From: Caldilineaceae bacterium
GTDB taxonomy: Bacteria > Chloroflexota > Anaerolineae > Caldilineales > Caldilineaceae
Direction of reading: 5' to 3'
Length of the DNA stretch: 64,000 bases
Assembly: GCA_020846635.1 (NCBI GenBank)
Contig: JADLDO010000054.1
Span: 124,001-188,000 of the forward strand
Position 1 is the first letter of the stretch. Each line of letters opens with the position of its first letter. Shown here in pieces: positions 27,342-36,518 of this stretch. The notes beneath the pieces are model-generated. The model saw only the letters and a program-made list of their open reading frames with translations, searched no databases and was not told the DNA's origin. Made by a program: the position numbers and the translations under genes.

Positions 27342-28961
27342 ATGCAGTCGTACGACACCAACCGCCAGCCCGCCCGTCCCCGCGCTGGGCTGAATACAAC
27401 TCTGCCGAGGCCCACGCCTGCCAGCTTGCTCTATGCAGGAATCGGTGGTGTGCTGGGGCTGCTGCTTGGCTTGATCTTTGCCTGGGTCATTTGGCCTGTG
27501 CAATGGACAGATGCTTGGCCCGCTGACCTGAGCCAGGAGGCCCGCGCCCAATATTTGGCTGCCGTGGCCGAATCTTATGTCTACTATGGTGATGCCCAAG
27601 CCGCCGAAGTTGCCCGCAACCGGCTCTTTAACCTCAATGAAGATTTAGCCACTGCCATCGCCGACGCGCAAGCCTTCTTTGTTGACAATCCGCAGGCCAG
27701 TTCGCGCGTCTATGTCAGCAACTTAGGTCAGCTTGCCCAAGCGCTCAACGTCCAGTCACCGGACATCATTATCGATACCCCGGTCGCCATAGCCCCAGCC
27801 GCAGGAGAAGCGCCAGCCTCCGGGGACATTGCACTCGCTCCCACGGAAGAGGGCGCTGTGGGCGACGGCGTACGTGCCTGGGTCAATTGGGCGCTGACGG
27901 TACTGGCAGCGATTGTGTTGGTGGGGGGCGGCTTCTATGTGGTTGGGCGTCTGAATCAGCGCCGCCTCGCGGGCAGCGCAGCCGACACGTTGGACGATGA
28001 TGCCGACGGCTTTGACGACGAGCCTGGCGGCATCGGCTATATCCGTCCGGTTCCCGCTTCTGGCAATTCCCAACAAACCAATCCCTATATGCGCCCCTTG
28101 CGCGGCGCGGGTGGTGTCGCGATGCCCACCTCCGTCCCGCCAGCACGCGGCGCGCCCTCTCGCCACGGTGAAGAATATGGCTTTGACGATGACGACAGCG
28201 ACGATGATCCCTATACAGGCGGCGGGTCAAGCCGGGCAATCGATTATCGAGAAGAAGACGAAATCTTCGATGATCCCGACGACGAGCTAGACAACTCCTT
28301 TGATGAATCTGAGACGCTCTATGCACCGCGACGGACTTCGCAGATCATCGATCCAATGGATCATGCGCTCGACACCGATCTGGAGAGTGATCTCGATGAT
28401 GAATTGGAAGAGCTTGACGAGGATGTAGATGAAGGGGAGACATTGGCGGCTGAGCCGGCGATCCTCGCGCCAACGCAGTCAACCACAGGCCGCGCGCCTG
28501 GGCAGGTCCGTACACTCAACACCTACACCTTCCAATACCACGCGGGCATCGCCGACTATGACCAATCGCGCCCCATTGTCGATCCCGAAACCGGGCTACA
28601 GGTGGGAGATTGCGGTATGGGTGTCAATATGAAGAACAACATTGTCCAAAACAATCCCGACAATGTCATCGCGCTCGATGTCTGGTTGGTGGATAAGAAG
28701 CAGGAAAAGAGTTTTTCAAGCCAGGATCGCGTCCTGCTCAGCGAGTATGTCGTCGATCACAGCCTCGAACAGACCTTTAGCCGCGAACGCCCCAATGACC
28801 CCAGCCCGATTGTCCCGCAGCCAGGCACGACCTTTCAGATCAAAGGCCCGAGCCTCCTTCTGGATTGTGTTGTGACCGAAGCCACCTACATCAAGAATGG
28901 AGCCGCCGCGGGCATGTTCCAAAGCATTAGCATTGACATGACCGTCCGCAGCCGCGCCTAA
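27342..28961 (+). CDS. Two-pass membrane protein with acidic linker and conserved C-terminal domain, unknown
   Basis: A 539-residue protein that I do not recognise. A first hydrophobic helix (about 28-50, ends in FAWVIWPVQW) is followed by a helical extracytoplasmic segment of about 100 residues. A second helix lies at about 180-205 (ALTVLAAIVLVGGGFYVVG). Then come about 180 residues dominated by Asp, Glu and Pro (for example DDDDSDDDPYTGG), and a compact C-terminal domain (about 385-539) with VNMKNNIVQNNPDNVIALD, WLVDKKQEKSF and GPSLLLDCVVTEATY. The ATG at 27342 follows a GAGGAG ribosome site; an in-frame TTG at 27321 lacks one. It converges on dgt, and the two stop codons overlap. Confidence 0.7.
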   Translation: MQSYDTNRQPARPRAGLNTTLPRPTPASLLYAGIGGVLGLLLGLIFAWVIWPVQWTDAWPADLSQEARAQYLAAVAESYVYYGDAQAAEVARNRLFNLNEDLATAIADAQAFFVDNPQASSRVYVSNLGQLAQALNVQSPDIIIDTPVAIAPAAGEAPASGDIALAPTEEGAVGDGVRAWVNWALTVLAAIVLVGGGFYVVGRLNQRRLAGSAADTLDDDADGFDDEPGGIGYIRPVPASGNSQQTNPYMRPLRGAGGVAMPTSVPPARGAPSRHGEEYGFDDDDSDDDPYTGGGSSRAIDYREEDEIFDDPDDELDNSFDESETLYAPRRTSQIIDPMDHALDTDLESDLDDELEELDEDVDEGETLAAEPAILAPTQSTTGRAPGQVRTLNTYTFQYHAGIADYDQSRPIVDPETGLQVGDCGMGVNMKNNIVQNNPDNVIALDVWLVDKKQEKSFSSQDRVLLSEYVVDHSLEQTFSRERPNDPSPIVPQPGTTFQIKGPSLLLDCVVTEATYIKNGAAAGMFQSISIDMTVRSRA

Positions 28962-30118
28962 GCTCGCTCCTCCGGGTCATAGAGCCGCTTATGCTCCTGA
29001 ATGGCATAGCGATCGGTCATCCCGGCAATATAATCACAGACGACACGATGCAACCCTTCCTCATGTTCCTCGGCCCGCTGTTGGGTCTCCAGGGGCAGTT
29101 GGAGGGGTTGTTCTACATAGGCATTAAAGAGATCGCGTATCAGCCGCTCGGCCTTCGTCGCCATCCGCACCACGCGAAAATGACGGTAGAAGTTCTTAAA
29201 GAGATACTGTTTTAGCTCTAGGTTCAACTCCTGCATTTCCGGCGTATAGTTCGCCATGTTTTCCGGCTGCTGTCGCAGTTCTTCCAGCGTCCTGATGCCC
29301 GCGGCCTTGATATTTGCCTCGGTTGCCTGGATCGTATCGCTGATTTCAATCCCGACCAGCCGCCGGACAAAACGATGACGCATCATGGCTTGGCTAAGGT
29401 CCGCGTTACCATCCTCGCCCAAACTCGCCAAAACCCGCTGCGAAATCTCCAAACGCGCGACCGCCGCCGGTTCCAAAATCCCGCTGCGCAGCCCATCATC
29501 CATGTCACTTGTGTTGTAGGCGATCTCATCCGCCAGGTTTGAGAGTTGGCATTCCAGCGTGCCCTTCTCATAGGGGCTATAGCTGCTGGCATCCACAATA
29601 TCGTAGGAGGTGTCATGCTTCACCACCCCCTCGCGCACCTCATAGGTCAAATTCAGCCCTGGGTGATCCGGATAGCGCCGCTCCAAATCCGTGATGATGC
29701 GATAGGTTTGCTTCTGATGATCATAACCTCCATGATGCTGCATCAAGAGGTTTAGCGTGGCTTCACCCACATGCCCAAAGGGCGGATGCCCCAAATCATG
29801 CGCAAGACAGATCGCCTCGGTCAAATCTTCATTGCAGCCCAAAGTGCGCGCCAGCGTGCGCCCCACCTGCGCCACTTCCACGCTGTGCGTCAGCCGGTTG
29901 CGATAATGATCCCCTTCCGAATAGACAAAGACCTGGGTCTTATACTCTAAGCGACGAAAAGCTGTCGTGTGGATAATGCGGTCGCGATCCCGTTGGTAGG
30001 CTGTGCGATAGCGATGTTCCTCCTCTGGATAGGTACGACCGCGACTTTGGCTGCTGCGCATGGCATAGGATGCAAGATATTCATCTTCGCGTGCTTCGAG
30101 AATGTCGCGGGTCAACAT
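28958..30118 (-). CDS. dgt: Deoxyguanosinetriphosphate triphosphohydrolase-like HD-domain protein
   Basis: A 386-residue enzyme of the dNTPase family that splits dNTPs to nucleoside and triphosphate and so limits the dNTP pool. The HD metal site is visible as RLTHSVEVAQVGRTLAR, HDLGHPPFGHVGE (about 110-122) and LSNLADEIAYNTSDMDDGL (about 196-214). The FRRLEYKTQVF motif (about 57-67) is the usual family start block. The second ATG (30118) is preferred to the one at 30124 because a GAGGGG ribosome site is seven bases before it. The end overlaps the convergent membrane protein gene by four bases, leaving no space for a terminator. Confidence 0.93.
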   Translation of the reverse strand: MLTRDILEAREDEYLASYAMRSSQSRGRTYPEEEHRYRTAYQRDRDRIIHTTAFRRLEYKTQVFVYSEGDHYRNRLTHSVEVAQVGRTLARTLGCNEDLTEAICLAHDLGHPPFGHVGEATLNLLMQHHGGYDHQKQTYRIITDLERRYPDHPGLNLTYEVREGVVKHDTSYDIVDASSYSPYEKGTLECQLSNLADEIAYNTSDMDDGLRSGILEPAAVARLEISQRVLASLGEDGNADLSQAMMRHRFVRRLVGIEISDTIQATEANIKAAGIRTLEELRQQPENMANYTPEMQELNLELKQYLFKNFYRHFRVVRMATKAERLIRDLFNAYVEQPLQLPLETQQRAEEHEEGLHRVVCDYIAGMTDRYAIQEHKRLYDPEERA

Positions 30119-30226
30119 AGCCATCCCCTCTACTCTTTCCGGTTGGATTGGTTTGCGCGTGGTCGCTTATATTTGCTGGTCTGACATTTGCTTTCAGGAA
30201 TATCTTATCATCAACTTCACAAACTT

Positions 30227-30967
30227 TTATGAGCGATCTCCATAGCGTTCGCCACCGTCCACGGTGATCACATCCGCCGTCACATACTCGGCCTCAATCA
30301 GATAGCGCACAGCAAACGCCACATCCCCTGGCGTGCCCCAACGCTTGAGCAGCGTACCCGCTGCCGTCTTTGCCGCGGCCTTCTCATTGTAGTTAGGGGG
30401 AGGCAGCACCGGCCCCGGCGCAACGGCATTGGCCCGGATCGTCGGAGCCAATTCCAGCGCCATTTGCTTGGTAAAGGCCAACAGGGCTGCCTTGCTCACC
30501 CCATGCGCGGCGAAATTGGGCCACGGCTCCCATGCCGACAGATCGACAATGTTGACAATCGCGCCCCCGCCGCGCGCCAACATCGACGGAGCCAGGGCAT
30601 TGCAGACATAAAAAGGGCCATCAATCGAGATTGCCGTCACACGCTGCCAAGCCGTGATATCGTCCGTCGGAAAAGGCGTCCTCTCAAAAAGGCTGGCGCT
30701 GTTGACGATAATATCTACCCCACCGAATTCCTCGATGATGGTATCCGCCATGCTGCGTACCTGCGTCCAATCTGCCACATCGCACTGGATCGCCAGCGCC
30801 TTCACACCCAGGGCGCGTGCTTCGGCGACCGTCTCATCAGCGGCGCTGCTCGCGCTGTAGTAATTGACGACCACATGCGCCCCGGCGTGCGCCAACATCA
30901 TTGTAATCGCCTTACCCACCCGGTGCGCGCCCCCTGTCACAAGCGCAACCTTGCCCCGTATCTCCAT
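30227..30967 (-). CDS. SDR-family oxidoreductase, pteridine-reductase-like
   Basis: A 246-residue short-chain dehydrogenase/reductase. The NAD(P) motif GGAHRVGKAITMML (TGGxxRxG type, about 12-25), NSASLFERTPF and the C-terminal ADVITVDGGERYG point to the pteridine reductase/FolM branch, which reduces dihydrobiopterin-like pterins. The catalytic YxxxK is altered to HxxxK (AAHGVSKAALL), with Asp in the preceding strand (NIVDLSAWEPW), so activity may differ. The start at 30967 follows a GGAGG site; an upstream ATG at 30982 overlaps that site. No terminator is seen between it and dgt. Confidence 0.85.
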   Translation of the reverse strand: MEIRGKVALVTGGAHRVGKAITMMLAHAGAHVVVNYYSASSAADETVAEARALGVKALAIQCDVADWTQVRSMADTIIEEFGGVDIIVNSASLFERTPFPTDDITAWQRVTAISIDGPFYVCNALAPSMLARGGGAIVNIVDLSAWEPWPNFAAHGVSKAALLAFTKQMALELAPTIRANAVAPGPVLPPPNYNEKAAAKTAAGTLLKRWGTPGDVAFAVRYLIEAEYVTADVITVDGGERYGDRS

Positions 30968-31031
30968 GCCCTGCCTCCTCATACCCTGCTTGATGAGCGC
31001 CCTTATCGTACCAGCGTCTTTGGCAAAAGAA

Positions 31032-31059
31032 AAGAGACGCAGCAGAGGCCGCGTCTCTT
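31032..31059 (-). terminator. Intrinsic terminator of the S1-domain gene
   Basis: A 9-base-pair stem (31032-31040 with 31051-31059) and 10-base loop, followed on the reverse strand by a T-rich tail, about 75 bases past the stop. Confidence 0.8.
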
Positions 31060-31132
31060 ATGTCAATTTTCTAACAAAGTGGCATGTGCCGACTGTCTCC
31101 CCGCGCTTGCAGAGAGATGACAGCAGACGCCG

Positions 31133-32266
31133 CTACTTCCTACCCGAAGAGAGCGTCCGCGAAATAATCTCATCTTGCAGCGAACGATTGCTCTCGCGCC
31201 GGTTGCGCTTGCCTTGCTTCTTGCGGCTGACGTTTAGCTCCATACCCTCTGCTTCCATCGCTCGCTTGAAGGCCAACTCCATTGGCGAAAGGACTTCCAG
31301 ATCCTCAAAGTCGTCCTCATGCTCGGGTTCCGGCTCCGGCTGTCGCCGAGAATCGTGCGGGCGCTGTGGCTGCGATTGTGGAGCGACCCACTGCTGCTCC
31401 TGTTGTGGCGTGGGGGCCGGTTCGGGCTCCTCGCGCAGACCCTTCAAACTAAGGTCCACCCGTCCACGGCGGCGGCTCAACTCAATGATACGCGCCTCAA
31501 TCGTATCTCCGACCTTGACCACATCTTCGGGCTTGGCAACATACCCCACGCCCATTTCACGCACATGCAACAAGGCATCACGACCAATACCAATATCCAC
31601 AAATGCGCCATAGGGCAGGATGCGCGTCACAGTTCCCTGGACAATATCATCTTTATTCAGGTCGCGGATGGTCTTGGTATTGGGATCAATGAGCGTCAGG
31701 CTGATGCGATTGCGGTCGCGATCCAGCTTCTTGATCCATGCCGTAACCTCTTGGCCCTCGGCAAGTACATCGGTGACCTTGCCCACACGCCGCACAGAGA
31801 GTTCGGAGATATGGATCAAGCCGTCACGACCCACGCCAATATCCACAAATGCCCCAAAGTCGGCGATCCGCTTAATGGTGCCGGTGACTTGTTGACCGAC
31901 ACTCAAAATACGCACGTTGGGCTTATTTTCTTCGGCATCTTGCTCGGCTGCCGCAGCTTTGGTATCTGCCTCCGCTTGGGGCTCGTCTGCTGCATCCTGC
32001 GCCACGGCCTCGGCGGCTTCCTCAGCGACAGCCTCATTGGATGTTGCCGTCTCTGCGCTGCTCTCCGCCGCAGGTGTAGCTGCTGCCGGCGTCTCACTGA
32101 CTGCCTCGGCCTCAGGCACACTCTCGTGAGTCGATTCTACTGTTGTTGCTTCAGGCTGTTCAGACATAGCTTCTGCAGACGTAGCTTGAACAGACGATTC
32201 CGTCTGCTCGCCCTCATTATTGCTAGGCGCGTCCTCCGCTGCCATGATTTCTACTTGGTCACTCAT
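31133..32266 (-). CDS. Two-domain S1 RNA-binding protein (ribosomal S1-like)
   Basis: A 377-residue protein. The first 120 residues are an acidic, Ala/Glu-rich low-complexity tail. Two S1 domains follow: VGQQVTGTIKRIADFGAFVD (about 124-143) with GRDGLIHISELS, and IVQGTVTRILPYGAFVD (about 208-224) with GRDALLHVREM. A Pro/Gln/Arg-rich segment (about 290-320) and a basic C-terminal tail end the protein. Ribosomal S1 of Proteobacteria has six S1 domains; Chloroflexota and other phyla carry shorter versions. It likely binds mRNA or ribosomes, but which role is not clear. GGGAGG ribosome site and its own promoter. Confidence 0.88.
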   Translation of the reverse strand: MSDQVEIMAAEDAPSNNEGEQTESSVQATSAEAMSEQPEATTVESTHESVPEAEAVSETPAAATPAAESSAETATSNEAVAEEAAEAVAQDAADEPQAEADTKAAAAEQDAEENKPNVRILSVGQQVTGTIKRIADFGAFVDIGVGRDGLIHISELSVRRVGKVTDVLAEGQEVTAWIKKLDRDRNRISLTLIDPNTKTIRDLNKDDIVQGTVTRILPYGAFVDIGIGRDALLHVREMGVGYVAKPEDVVKVGDTIEARIIELSRRRGRVDLSLKGLREEPEPAPTPQQEQQWVAPQSQPQRPHDSRRQPEPEPEHEDDFEDLEVLSPMELAFKRAMEAEGMELNVSRKKQGKRNRRESNRSLQDEIISRTLSSGRK

Positions 32267-32343
32267 GGATGTATCCTCCCAAAAGACTGCTGCACGTTAT
32301 ACAAAGCGCAGCTCTCCGCATAAATTACTTAGACATTAAAAAT

Positions 32344-32373
32344 AGTATACCCCGTCAAGCTAGTGATGGGCAA
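32344..32373 (-). promoter_or_regulatory. Promoter of the S1-domain gene
   Basis: Reverse strand: -35 TTGCCC (32368-32373), 18-base spacer, -10 TATACT (32344-32349), about 75 bases ahead of the ATG. Confidence 0.6.
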
Positions 32374-32448
32374 AGATTCACGGCGCTCGTGAACATTGTA
32401 ACAGACGAAACGCTGTCTGAACCGTCCTCCAGCCCTGCCGTATCCTCT

Positions 32449-32477
32449 TTGCTCAATTGTGGGACACACTCTATAAT
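32449..32477 (+). promoter_or_regulatory. Promoter of the M32 carboxypeptidase gene
   Basis: -35 TTGCTC (32449-32454), 17-base spacer, -10 TATAAT (32472-32477), about 65 bases ahead of the start. Confidence 0.65.
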
Positions 32478-32542
32478 CAACACATTTCCCTGCCGGTCCG
32501 TTCGCGGCTGTGGTCTCTATACTATAGCCTCTTTGAATAAGG

Positions 32543-34087
32543 ATGAGAGTAGTTGTGAACACATTGTATAAATCTGCCATCTCCGAACTAAAAGAACGCC
32601 TCCTGGAAATCAACGATCTAGCACGCGCGAACGATGTATTAGAATGGGATCAAGCCACCTATATGCCACCGGGCGGCGCAGAGGGGCGCGCTCGCCAAAT
32701 GGCAACGATAGCCAAGCTCGTCCATGCACGCAGCAGCGATCCCGCGCTGGGTGCATTATTGAGCCAATTGCAGAGCCATACCGGTGCGCCCGCCACGGAC
32801 GCTGCTGATTCGAACAGCGATGACGCGGCGCTCATCCGCGTCGCCCAGCGTGACTATGATCGCGCTACACGCATCCCAACAGAGTTGATGGGCGAAATTG
32901 CCAATCACATAGGCCGGAGCTATAGCGCCTGGGCAGAGGCTCGCCCCAAGAATGATTGGGCGACAATGCGCCCCTACCTGGAGAAAACACTCGAACTCAG
33001 CCGGCGCTATGCCGAGTGCTTTCCAGAGGCCGCGCACATCGCCGATCCTTTAATCGACGGCAGTGACGAAGGGATGACTGTGGCAATCATCCGGCCCATC
33101 TTTGCGGAACTTCGCAGCTTTCTCGCACCGCTGGTACAAGCGATCGCCGCCAAACCAGAAACTGACGCGTCGTGCATCTTTCAACATTTTCCCGAAGCAC
33201 AACAATGGGCCTTTGGCGAAGCCATGATCCGTGACTATGGCTACGACTTCAACCGCGGTCGCCAGGACAAGACCCACCACCCCTTTATGACCCGCTTCAA
33301 TTGGGGCGACTGCCGCATCACCACCCGCTTCAATGAAGACTATTTGGCCGAAGGACTTTTCGCCACGCTGCACGAAGCAGGCCATGCCTTGTATGAAATG
33401 GGCATTGATCGAAACCTTGACGGCACGCCCCTCGGTGAAGGAACCTCCGCAGGCGTCCACGAAAGCCAATCGCGCACCTGGGAAAATGTTGTAGGGCGCA
33501 GCCTGCCCGTTTGGGAGCATTACTACCCCAAGCTGCAAGCCGCCTTCCCCGAACAGCTAGGCAAAGTTGATCTAGAGACCTACTATCACGCCATCAACAA
33601 AGTCCAGCCGTCACTCATCCGCGTGGAAGCCGACGAAGTGACTTACAACCTCCATGTCATCATCCGCTTCGAGTTGGAGTGTGAACTGCTGGAAGGCACT
33701 CTTTCCATTGCCGATCTGCCCGAAGCATGGCACGCTCGCTATCAGGAATATCTTGGCGTCTCTGCCCCAAATGACACCGATGGCGTGCTGCAAGATGTCC
33801 ATTGGTATGGCGGGCTGATCGGCGGCGCGTTCCAGGGCTATACCCTCGGCAACATTATGGCGGGCCAATTCAACGCCGCCGCGAGCCAGGCAATCCCAGA
33901 CCTCGCCGATCAGTGGCGGCAGGCCAACTTTGCCCCCCTGCACGCATGGCTCAGCGAGAACATCTACCGGCATGGGCGCAAATATACGGCGCTTGATTTC
34001 ATTCAGCGCATCACCGGCGGGCCGATCCAACTCGCCCCCTACAAAGAGTACCTCACGAACAAATACGGCGCGATCTACAATCTCTAG
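32543..34087 (+). CDS. M32 family metallocarboxypeptidase (Taq type)
   Basis: A 514-residue cytoplasmic zinc carboxypeptidase. The HExxH motif is TLHEAGHALYEMG (about 275-287), followed by GTSAGVHESQSRTWEN (about 304-319), whose Glu is the third zinc ligand. Other M32 signatures are visible: FHPFMTRFN-like HHPFMTRFNWGDCRITTRF, NKVQPSLIRVEADEVTYNLH and the final IQLAPYKEYLTNKYG. Members release C-terminal amino acids, apart from Pro, often in thermophiles. The ATG at 32543 is used; a GTG at 32555 would place AAGGATGAG at better ribosome-site distance. Confidence 0.95.
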   Translation: MRVVVNTLYKSAISELKERLLEINDLARANDVLEWDQATYMPPGGAEGRARQMATIAKLVHARSSDPALGALLSQLQSHTGAPATDAADSNSDDAALIRVAQRDYDRATRIPTELMGEIANHIGRSYSAWAEARPKNDWATMRPYLEKTLELSRRYAECFPEAAHIADPLIDGSDEGMTVAIIRPIFAELRSFLAPLVQAIAAKPETDASCIFQHFPEAQQWAFGEAMIRDYGYDFNRGRQDKTHHPFMTRFNWGDCRITTRFNEDYLAEGLFATLHEAGHALYEMGIDRNLDGTPLGEGTSAGVHESQSRTWENVVGRSLPVWEHYYPKLQAAFPEQLGKVDLETYYHAINKVQPSLIRVEADEVTYNLHVIIRFELECELLEGTLSIADLPEAWHARYQEYLGVSAPNDTDGVLQDVHWYGGLIGGAFQGYTLGNIMAGQFNAAASQAIPDLADQWRQANFAPLHAWLSENIYRHGRKYTALDFIQRITGGPIQLAPYKEYLTNKYGAIYNL

Positions 34088-34094
34088 CCATAAA

Positions 34095-34128
34095 ACCCTC
34101 CCGGAAGCTTCCGAGCTTCCGGGGGGGT
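34095..34128. terminator. 15-bp hairpin between the M32 and ychF genes
   Basis: Arms 34095-34109 and 34114-34128 pair with one G-U and a TCCG loop. The left arm is identical to that of the hairpin at 40994. It separates convergent genes. Confidence 0.7.
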
Positions 34129-34177
34129 CAAGGCCGAGACACTTTATTTCCAGTGAGCGTTCTCTTGGCAGCCTGCC

Positions 34178-35248
34178 CTAGATACCCGAGCGGATATTGA
34201 GAATGTCGCCGTCCTGGACAATATACTCTTTACCCTCCAAACGCAGTTTGCCATGCTTGCGCGCCTCCGCCATGCTGCCCAGAGCCATCAAGTCATCATA
34301 GGCGATGGTCTCCGCACGAATGAAGCCCTTCTGCAAGTCGCTGTGGATCACACCTGCCGCGACCGGGGCCGGTGTGCCTTTGGCGATGGTCCAGGCGCGC
34401 ACCTCGTCCTCACCCACAGTAAAGAAGCTTTCCAAGCCGAGCATCTCGTAGCTAAAACGGATGGCGCGGTTGAGCCCTGGTTCGCTGATACCAAAGTCGG
34501 TCAGAAATTCGTTGGCCTCCTCAGGCGACATCTGTGCAAGCTCTGCTTCCAGCTTGCCGCGCAACACCAACGTGCGTCCATCCACCAAATCCCCAAATTT
34601 CTCGTCACCATCGTCGTCACCCGCATTGATAACGCGCAACAACGGCTTCAACGATAGCAGGCCAAAGCCCCCTAACATACGCCTTTCTTCATCAGTCAGT
34701 TCGACCTCGCGCAGGGGGCGTTCTTCCTCCAAAACAGCCATCAGACGTTGCAGCAAGATTTCCTCTTCCGCCATCCGCTTACGCTCTTCGGGCGTGCCAC
34801 GCAGTTTCATACCCTTCAGCCGCTCCAGCCGCCGGTCAATCGTGGTCATATCGTTGAGGATCAACTCCGCCTCCATCATCGACAGATCGCGGCCCGCGTC
34901 AATCGTGTTGTCAGGATGCGCCACGCTCTCATCTTCAAAGGCGCGTACGACCAACATCAAGGCGTCGTTGGCGGCGATGGCGTTGAGCAGCGGGCCGCTG
35001 ATGCCCGTCTTGCCCGCGCCCTTGCCCAGCCCCGCAATATCGTTGTAGGTGACTTGGGCATAGATGGTGCGCTTGGGCTTGAACATCTCCGTCAGTCGCT
35101 CCACACGCTCATCAGGCACATCGACCACTGCCGTATGTACTTCGAGTTGGCCGCTTGAAAAAGCCGCCGTTGCCGTTTGGCTGCGGGTCAACGCATTAAA
35201 AATAGTTGTCTTGCCACTATTGGGCAATCCAATAATTCCGATTTCCAT
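34178..35248 (-). CDS. ychF: YchF/OLA1-family ribosome-binding ATPase
   Basis: A 356-residue Obg-related P-loop NTPase. G1 is GLPNSGKTTIFNAL (residues 7-20), G3 is DIAGLGKGAGKTG (about 68-80), a coiled-coil helical arm lies at about 125-200, and a TGS domain closes the protein (about 270-356, ending RLEGKEYIVQDGDILNIR). The NxxE-like G4 region (VINAGDDDGD) replaces the NKxD of GTPases, in line with the family's use of ATP. YchF binds the 70S ribosome and has been linked to stress responses. It converges on the M32 gene and follows the ROK kinase by 38 bases on the same strand. Confidence 0.95.
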   Translation of the reverse strand: MEIGIIGLPNSGKTTIFNALTRSQTATAAFSSGQLEVHTAVVDVPDERVERLTEMFKPKRTIYAQVTYNDIAGLGKGAGKTGISGPLLNAIAANDALMLVVRAFEDESVAHPDNTIDAGRDLSMMEAELILNDMTTIDRRLERLKGMKLRGTPEERKRMAEEEILLQRLMAVLEEERPLREVELTDEERRMLGGFGLLSLKPLLRVINAGDDDGDEKFGDLVDGRTLVLRGKLEAELAQMSPEEANEFLTDFGISEPGLNRAIRFSYEMLGLESFFTVGEDEVRAWTIAKGTPAPVAAGVIHSDLQKGFIRAETIAYDDLMALGSMAEARKHGKLRLEGKEYIVQDGDILNIRSGI

Positions 35249-35286
35249 AAACTCGATTTGCTTTCCTGTTTGTTTGTTTTGGCTGC

Positions 35287-36306
35287 CTAAGCAACGCGCG
35301 TCCCGCTCAGCCCATCATGGGCCAGCGCGACCGCGCCTAATAACCCAACATCATCCCCCAACGCCGCGGAGACAACGCTCAACTCTTGCCAATATTCAGG
35401 CGATTGGGCGCGGCTGCGGATCGTCGCCCACATTGTCTCCGCCATCAACTCCTGCGCGTGCATCCATACACCTCCGCCCAGCACAATCCGTTCTGGGTTA
35501 AAGATATGCAAGATGTTGGTAATCCCAATTCCCAAATAGCGTCCCGTAATCTGGAACTGTTCCAGGGCAAACGGATCGCCATCACGCGCCGCCTGGTTGA
35601 GCAAGCGCGGCGTGACTGCCTCTAGTTTGCCCATCGCAAGCTTGAGGACAGCGCTCTGCGCCCCGGCTGCGAGCGCGGCCTGGGCGCGCTTGGCAAGGTT
35701 GGGGCCGGATGCCAATCCTTCGAGCGTGCCGATAAGATGCGCGTCCGCACCACCCGCCTGCGTTTCGCTGCCATAGCCCGACCCCGCCTCCACGCCATTC
35801 TCAACCCATGCATCAATGGTCATATGCCCGATTTCGGCAGCCAGCCCTTGTCGCCCCAAAAGCAGACGGTTATCGACAATCACACCCGTACCAATGCCTG
35901 TGCTGACAGTGATGTAGACCATGTGGCGCACGCCCTGCCCAGCGCCATAGCGATGTTCCGCCAGCCCCGCCACGTTCGCATCATTCCCCACAAAAACCGG
36001 CGTCTGAAAATGATCGCCAAGCAGTTGGCGCAAGTTGACATTGCGCCATCCCGGCAGATTCGGCCCCATTAACACAATGCCCTGGTAGGGATCCGTCGGC
36101 CCTGGCGCACCCACCCCAATCGCCGCAACGCCGCCATCCGGCATCACCGCCGCGATGGTCGCATAGATGCGATCCAATACAGCGCGTGGGCCTTCATGCG
36201 CCTCCGTTAATCGGTTATGTCGTGCCAGCACAGTGCCTGCTGCATCCGCCAAAACCGCACGAATTTGTGTACCGCCCAAATCGAGCCCAACGACCAAATC
36301 ACTCAT
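35287..36306 (-). CDS. ROK-family glucokinase-like sugar kinase
   Basis: A 339-residue kinase. The phosphate motif DLGGTQIRAVLAD is at residues 9-21, VGAPGPTDPYQGIVLMGPNL at about 67-86, and VFVGNDANVAGLAEHRYGAG (about 106-125) contains the catalytic Asp. STGIGTGVIVDNRLLLG and the HMTID segment follow, but the CGxxGCxE zinc cluster of classical ROK proteins reads NGVEAGSGYGSE here, so the Cys ligands are missing. No N-terminal helix-turn-helix, so this is an enzyme rather than a repressor. Glucose is the likely substrate. An AGGGA site lies before the ATG. It is upstream of ychF. Confidence 0.87.
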   Translation of the reverse strand: MSDLVVGLDLGGTQIRAVLADAAGTVLARHNRLTEAHEGPRAVLDRIYATIAAVMPDGGVAAIGVGAPGPTDPYQGIVLMGPNLPGWRNVNLRQLLGDHFQTPVFVGNDANVAGLAEHRYGAGQGVRHMVYITVSTGIGTGVIVDNRLLLGRQGLAAEIGHMTIDAWVENGVEAGSGYGSETQAGGADAHLIGTLEGLASGPNLAKRAQAALAAGAQSAVLKLAMGKLEAVTPRLLNQAARDGDPFALEQFQITGRYLGIGITNILHIFNPERIVLGGGVWMHAQELMAETMWATIRSRAQSPEYWQELSVVSAALGDDVGLLGAVALAHDGLSGTRVA

Positions 36307-36320
36307 TGCGATCCCTATGA

Positions 36321-36344
36321 CCGTATAGTAAACCGTATAGTAAA
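36321..36344. repeat. Two perfect 12-base tandem repeats upstream of the ROK kinase
   Basis: Copies 36321-36332 and 36333-36344 are identical. On the reverse strand each carries a TATACG -10-like hexamer; with TAGACA 18 bases upstream of the second it could be the kinase promoter. Confidence 0.55.
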
Positions 36345-36354
36345 GTGTCTACCG

Positions 36355-36376
36355 GCAAGAGGTCTACACCTCTTGC
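36355..36376. promoter_or_regulatory. 22-bp palindrome upstream of the ROK kinase, possible operator
   Basis: Arms 36355-36363 and 36368-36376 are perfect 9-base complements with a 4-base centre, 49 bases ahead of the kinase start and just upstream of its candidate promoter. Confidence 0.4.
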
Positions 36377-36518
36377 GTCTAATTTCCAATGCTCTTTTTG
36401 TGCCATCAGCCCCATTGTACCACGCCGTTAAGCCCTCCCTAAAGCCACACCAAAAGCAATGGTCATGATGGCTCAATTTCGGTGTGCAAGCGTATCAGAA
36501 TTTCTTGCCAACTGGTGC

